Shown here piece after piece: positions 62,638-64,000 of a stretch of DNA of 64,000 nucleotides (position 1 is the first letter of the stretch; each line of letters opens with the position of its first letter). Position numbers and translations under genes: made by a program. Below the pieces are notes generated by a model. That model had not been told where the DNA came from. It was given only the letters and a program-made list of their open reading frames with translations, and ran no database searches. This DNA is from ATZT02 sp038145175 (lineage in GTDB: Bacteria; Actinomycetota; Actinomycetes; S36-B12; UBA5976): the NCBI GenBank assembly GCA_038145175.1, contig JAYQPE010000003.1, positions 62,001-126,000 on the forward strand, read 5' to 3'.

Positions 62638-62671
62638 ATTGCAAAATCTTTGCAATAACACAAATGTGTTA
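62638..62671. promoter_or_regulatory. Two abutting palindromes between cysK and the thioredoxin-like gene
   Basis: ATTGCAAA-ATC-TTTGCAAT (62638-62656, perfect 8-bp arms) is joined by one shared base to TAACACA-AA-TGTGTTA (62656-62671, perfect 7-bp arms). They lie about 13 bp before a -10-like GATAAT (62684-62689) of the plus-strand gene and 85 bp upstream of cysK. Their size and symmetry fit dimeric repressor sites. The regulator is unknown. Confidence 0.45.
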
Positions 62672-62698
62672 AAAAATTAGGTTGATAATGCGTATTAA

Positions 62699-63169
62699 AT
62701 GAAGTTACGACAGAATAAGAGAATGGAACAAAATCATTTACTGCTCATAGTCAGTGTTCTATTCATCTCTACCCTCTTAGGTTTATATTTCAACTTTTCA
62801 AGGGGAAAACTTGTAGAGAAATACTCCAACAAATCTCAATTTGAGAAATTAGATTTACCTATTCAGCTTTCATCGGAAGCAACTATATTGTTGTTTTCAA
62901 CTCAATACTGCTCAATATGTCCTGGGGTTAAAAAACAAATTGAGAAATATATCAATAATTCAAAAGATATTTCATTACATCAAATAGATGCTGTTGATAA
63001 AATTGATGTAGCTAGATTTCTTCATGTAAAAAGTTCTCCTACCACTATTTTTTTTGATGCTTTAGGCAATGAATTTGGAAGAATTATTGGAGCTCCTAAA
63101 GAAAATGAATTAAAACAAACCTTAGCTAAAATAAACAAATTACGAAAGGAAACAACAAATGCAAATTGA
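62699..63169 (+). CDS. Membrane-anchored thioredoxin-like protein
   Basis: A 156-residue protein with an N-terminal anchor (about 14-31) and a thioredoxin fold. Its redox motif is CSICPG (CxxC, about 71-75 after STQY). The cis-proline segment is VKSSPTTIFFD and the C-terminal helix is lysine-rich. It should act outside the membrane as a thiol-disulfide protein. GATAAT nine bases before the ATG at 62699 suggests a leaderless start; an internal ATG at 62723 is the alternative. It overlaps the DUF4395 gene by 11 bp, a frequent partner of such thioredoxins. Confidence 0.82.
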   Translation: MKLRQNKRMEQNHLLLIVSVLFISTLLGLYFNFSRGKLVEKYSNKSQFEKLDLPIQLSSEATILLFSTQYCSICPGVKKQIEKYINNSKDISLHQIDAVDKIDVARFLHVKSSPTTIFFDALGNEFGRIIGAPKENELKQTLAKINKLRKETTNAN

Positions 63170-63572
63170 TTCTAGAGGTCCAAGATTTGGTGCAACTATA
63201 ACTTTATTGGTTTTAATTGCTGTGCTTTATTTTGAAAGTATTTCTTTGCTTGTTTTTCAAACTATTATTTGGGCCATAGGAGCTATTTTTGGTCCGCACA
63301 AATCTCCTTATGGTTGGATCTTTAAAACTTTAGTCAAACCTAGATTAAAAAAAGTTGGCGAACTTGAAAATGTTAAGCCACCACAATTTGCTCAGTTAGT
63401 TGGATTTCTTTTTGGAATAGTTGGAATCATCGGATTTTTAATTGGATCTATGCCAGTATTTCTAATTGCAACTGCATTTGCCTTAGCGGCAGCATTTTTA
63501 AATTCCGTATTTAATTTCTGCTTAGGTTGCGAAATGTATCTTCTATTAGTTAAGGCTAGACTAATTAGATGA
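63159..63572 (+). CDS. DUF4395 membrane protein
   Basis: A 137-residue protein with about four helices. The N-terminus MQIDSRGPRFGATIT and the C-terminal FCLGCEMYLL with a CxGC pair are typical of DUF4395. The two cysteines lie at a membrane edge and could exchange disulfides with the preceding thioredoxin-like protein. Function unproven. It overlaps its neighbours at both ends, so the three genes form one operon. Confidence 0.85.
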   Translation: MQIDSRGPRFGATITLLVLIAVLYFESISLLVFQTIIWAIGAIFGPHKSPYGWIFKTLVKPRLKKVGELENVKPPQFAQLVGFLFGIVGIIGFLIGSMPVFLIATAFALAAAFLNSVFNFCLGCEMYLLLVKARLIR

Positions 63573-64000
63573 GTCAAATAGCAAAAGATTACTTAAACCT
63601 AGGAAACGATTTTGTTTCTTTTGTTAAATCCAAAAGTAATGCCGAACTAAGTAAACCTGGCCCTGAAAACGAATGGTCTGCATCTTTTGCAATTCATCAC
63701 CTTGCTGATTTTGAAATTCATTTTGCAGCTAGATTTTTGAGAATAATCACAGAGGAAAATCCTGAAATTCAATCCTATGATGAATCTTTGTATGTTAATA
63801 AATTAAATTACCAAAACCGAGACGTTAGAAAATCAATTCAAACAATTGAAACTGTTAGAAATCAACTCGGTGAAATATTGAATAATTTAGGTGAACAAGA
63901 TTTCAATAGACCTGCAAAACATACTGAAAAAGGTCAAATTACCTTGGCTGATCTAGTTGGTTATTGCAACAACCACATAAAAAATCACCTAGATCAAGTT
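63569..64000 (+). CDS. DinB/YfiT-like four-helix protein (truncated by window end)
   Basis: Open from the ATG at 63569 (ATGA overlap with DUF4395) to the window end, 144 codons. The sequence has SASFAIHHLADFEIHFAAR (about 37-55) and CNNHIKNHLDQ at the right end. The spacing and histidines fit the metal-binding four-helix DinB/YfiT superfamily; this is unrelated to the Y-family polymerase of the same name. These are often thiol-dependent metalloenzymes, which suits the thioredoxin context. The C-terminus is not visible. Confidence 0.72.
   Translation, partial: MSQIAKDYLNLGNDFVSFVKSKSNAELSKPGPENEWSASFAIHHLADFEIHFAARFLRIITEENPEIQSYDESLYVNKLNYQNRDVRKSIQTIETVRNQLGEILNNLGEQDFNRPAKHTEKGQITLADLVGYCNNHIKNHLDQV

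Noticed and set aside
1..64000. CRISPR arrays, IS elements, integrases, prophage or toxin-antitoxin genes
   Set aside because: No regularly spaced repeats, transposase-like ORFs or phage genes were seen. The window reads as stable core chromosome.

Overview
The window is a gene-dense, low-G+C (roughly one third to 36% by eye) chromosomal segment of an actinobacterium. Gene content places it firmly: DivIVA/Wag31, SepF, a dcw cluster without ftsA, a DNPR-type (meso-DAP) MurE, the qcrCAB/ctaE respiratory block, PimB, class II DAHP synthase, DUF3040, an actinobacterial LexA with TCGAAC-N4-GTTCGA boxes, and an RNA resembling the actinobacterial mraW motif. The low G+C, very short spacers, many stop/start overlaps and a carotenoid cluster fit a streamlined planktonic lineage such as the Nanopelagicales (acI type). 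That taxonomic step is inference. No rRNA, tRNA, CRISPR array, IS element or phage gene was seen.

Layout. 1-8.65 kb: cell-division and housekeeping genes on the minus strand (ftsZ, pgeF, yggS, sepF, yggT, divIVA, lspA, rluD), with ileS on the plus strand between divIVA and lspA. 8.86-16.04 kb: a plus-strand block with the three-subunit transhydrogenase pntAA-pntAB-pntB, two Fe-S RecB-like nucleases and a succinate-semialdehyde dehydrogenase. It separates ftsZ from the rest of dcw. 16.0-29.5 kb: minus-strand dcw operon in the order mraZ, [mraW RNA], rsmH, ftsL, ftsI, murE, murF, mraY, murD, ftsW, murG, murC, ftsQ. 29.7-36.5 kb: a probable phosphatidylcholine synthase, small membrane proteins, an SOS-type dnaE2-like/dinB operon, then a 324-bp non-coding stretch packed with inverted repeats and a LexA box inside a 36-bp perfect palindrome, then ybaK.

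36.5-42.5 kb: carotenoid cluster (cruF-like hydratase, glycosyltransferase-like protein, crtE, crtI, crtB, and convergent crtYc-crtYd). 42.5-48.3 kb: minus-strand genes for a PG-binding/transglycosylase-like protein, Ogt, a LytR_C protein, class II DAHP synthase, a phosphofructokinase with pyrophosphate-type signatures, PlsC and a metallophosphoesterase. 48.4-56.4 kb: two mannosyltransferase-type enzymes (GT87, PimB), trpD, a pseudo-receiver protein, and ctaE-qcrC-qcrA-qcrB ending in a strong terminator. 56.5-64 kb: TerC, a 34-residue Cys-rich miniprotein, the divergent LysM(ChiZ/DivS-like)/lexA pair, small proteins, a CrtI-like oxidoreductase, cysK-cysE, a membrane thioredoxin with DUF4395, and a truncated DinB/YfiT-like gene.

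The genes cover envelope growth (lipid II synthesis, division, PIM and phospholipid synthesis), respiration and NADPH supply (Pnt, bcc-aa3), carotenoid pigments and an SOS regulon. LexA boxes are visible at lexA/LysM and upstream of dnaE2-like/dinB. The least explained part is 35.70-36.03 kb, where a LexA palindrome sits beside several stem-loops, two with the same CCCCTAAAT (minus strand) at the loop/stem junction.
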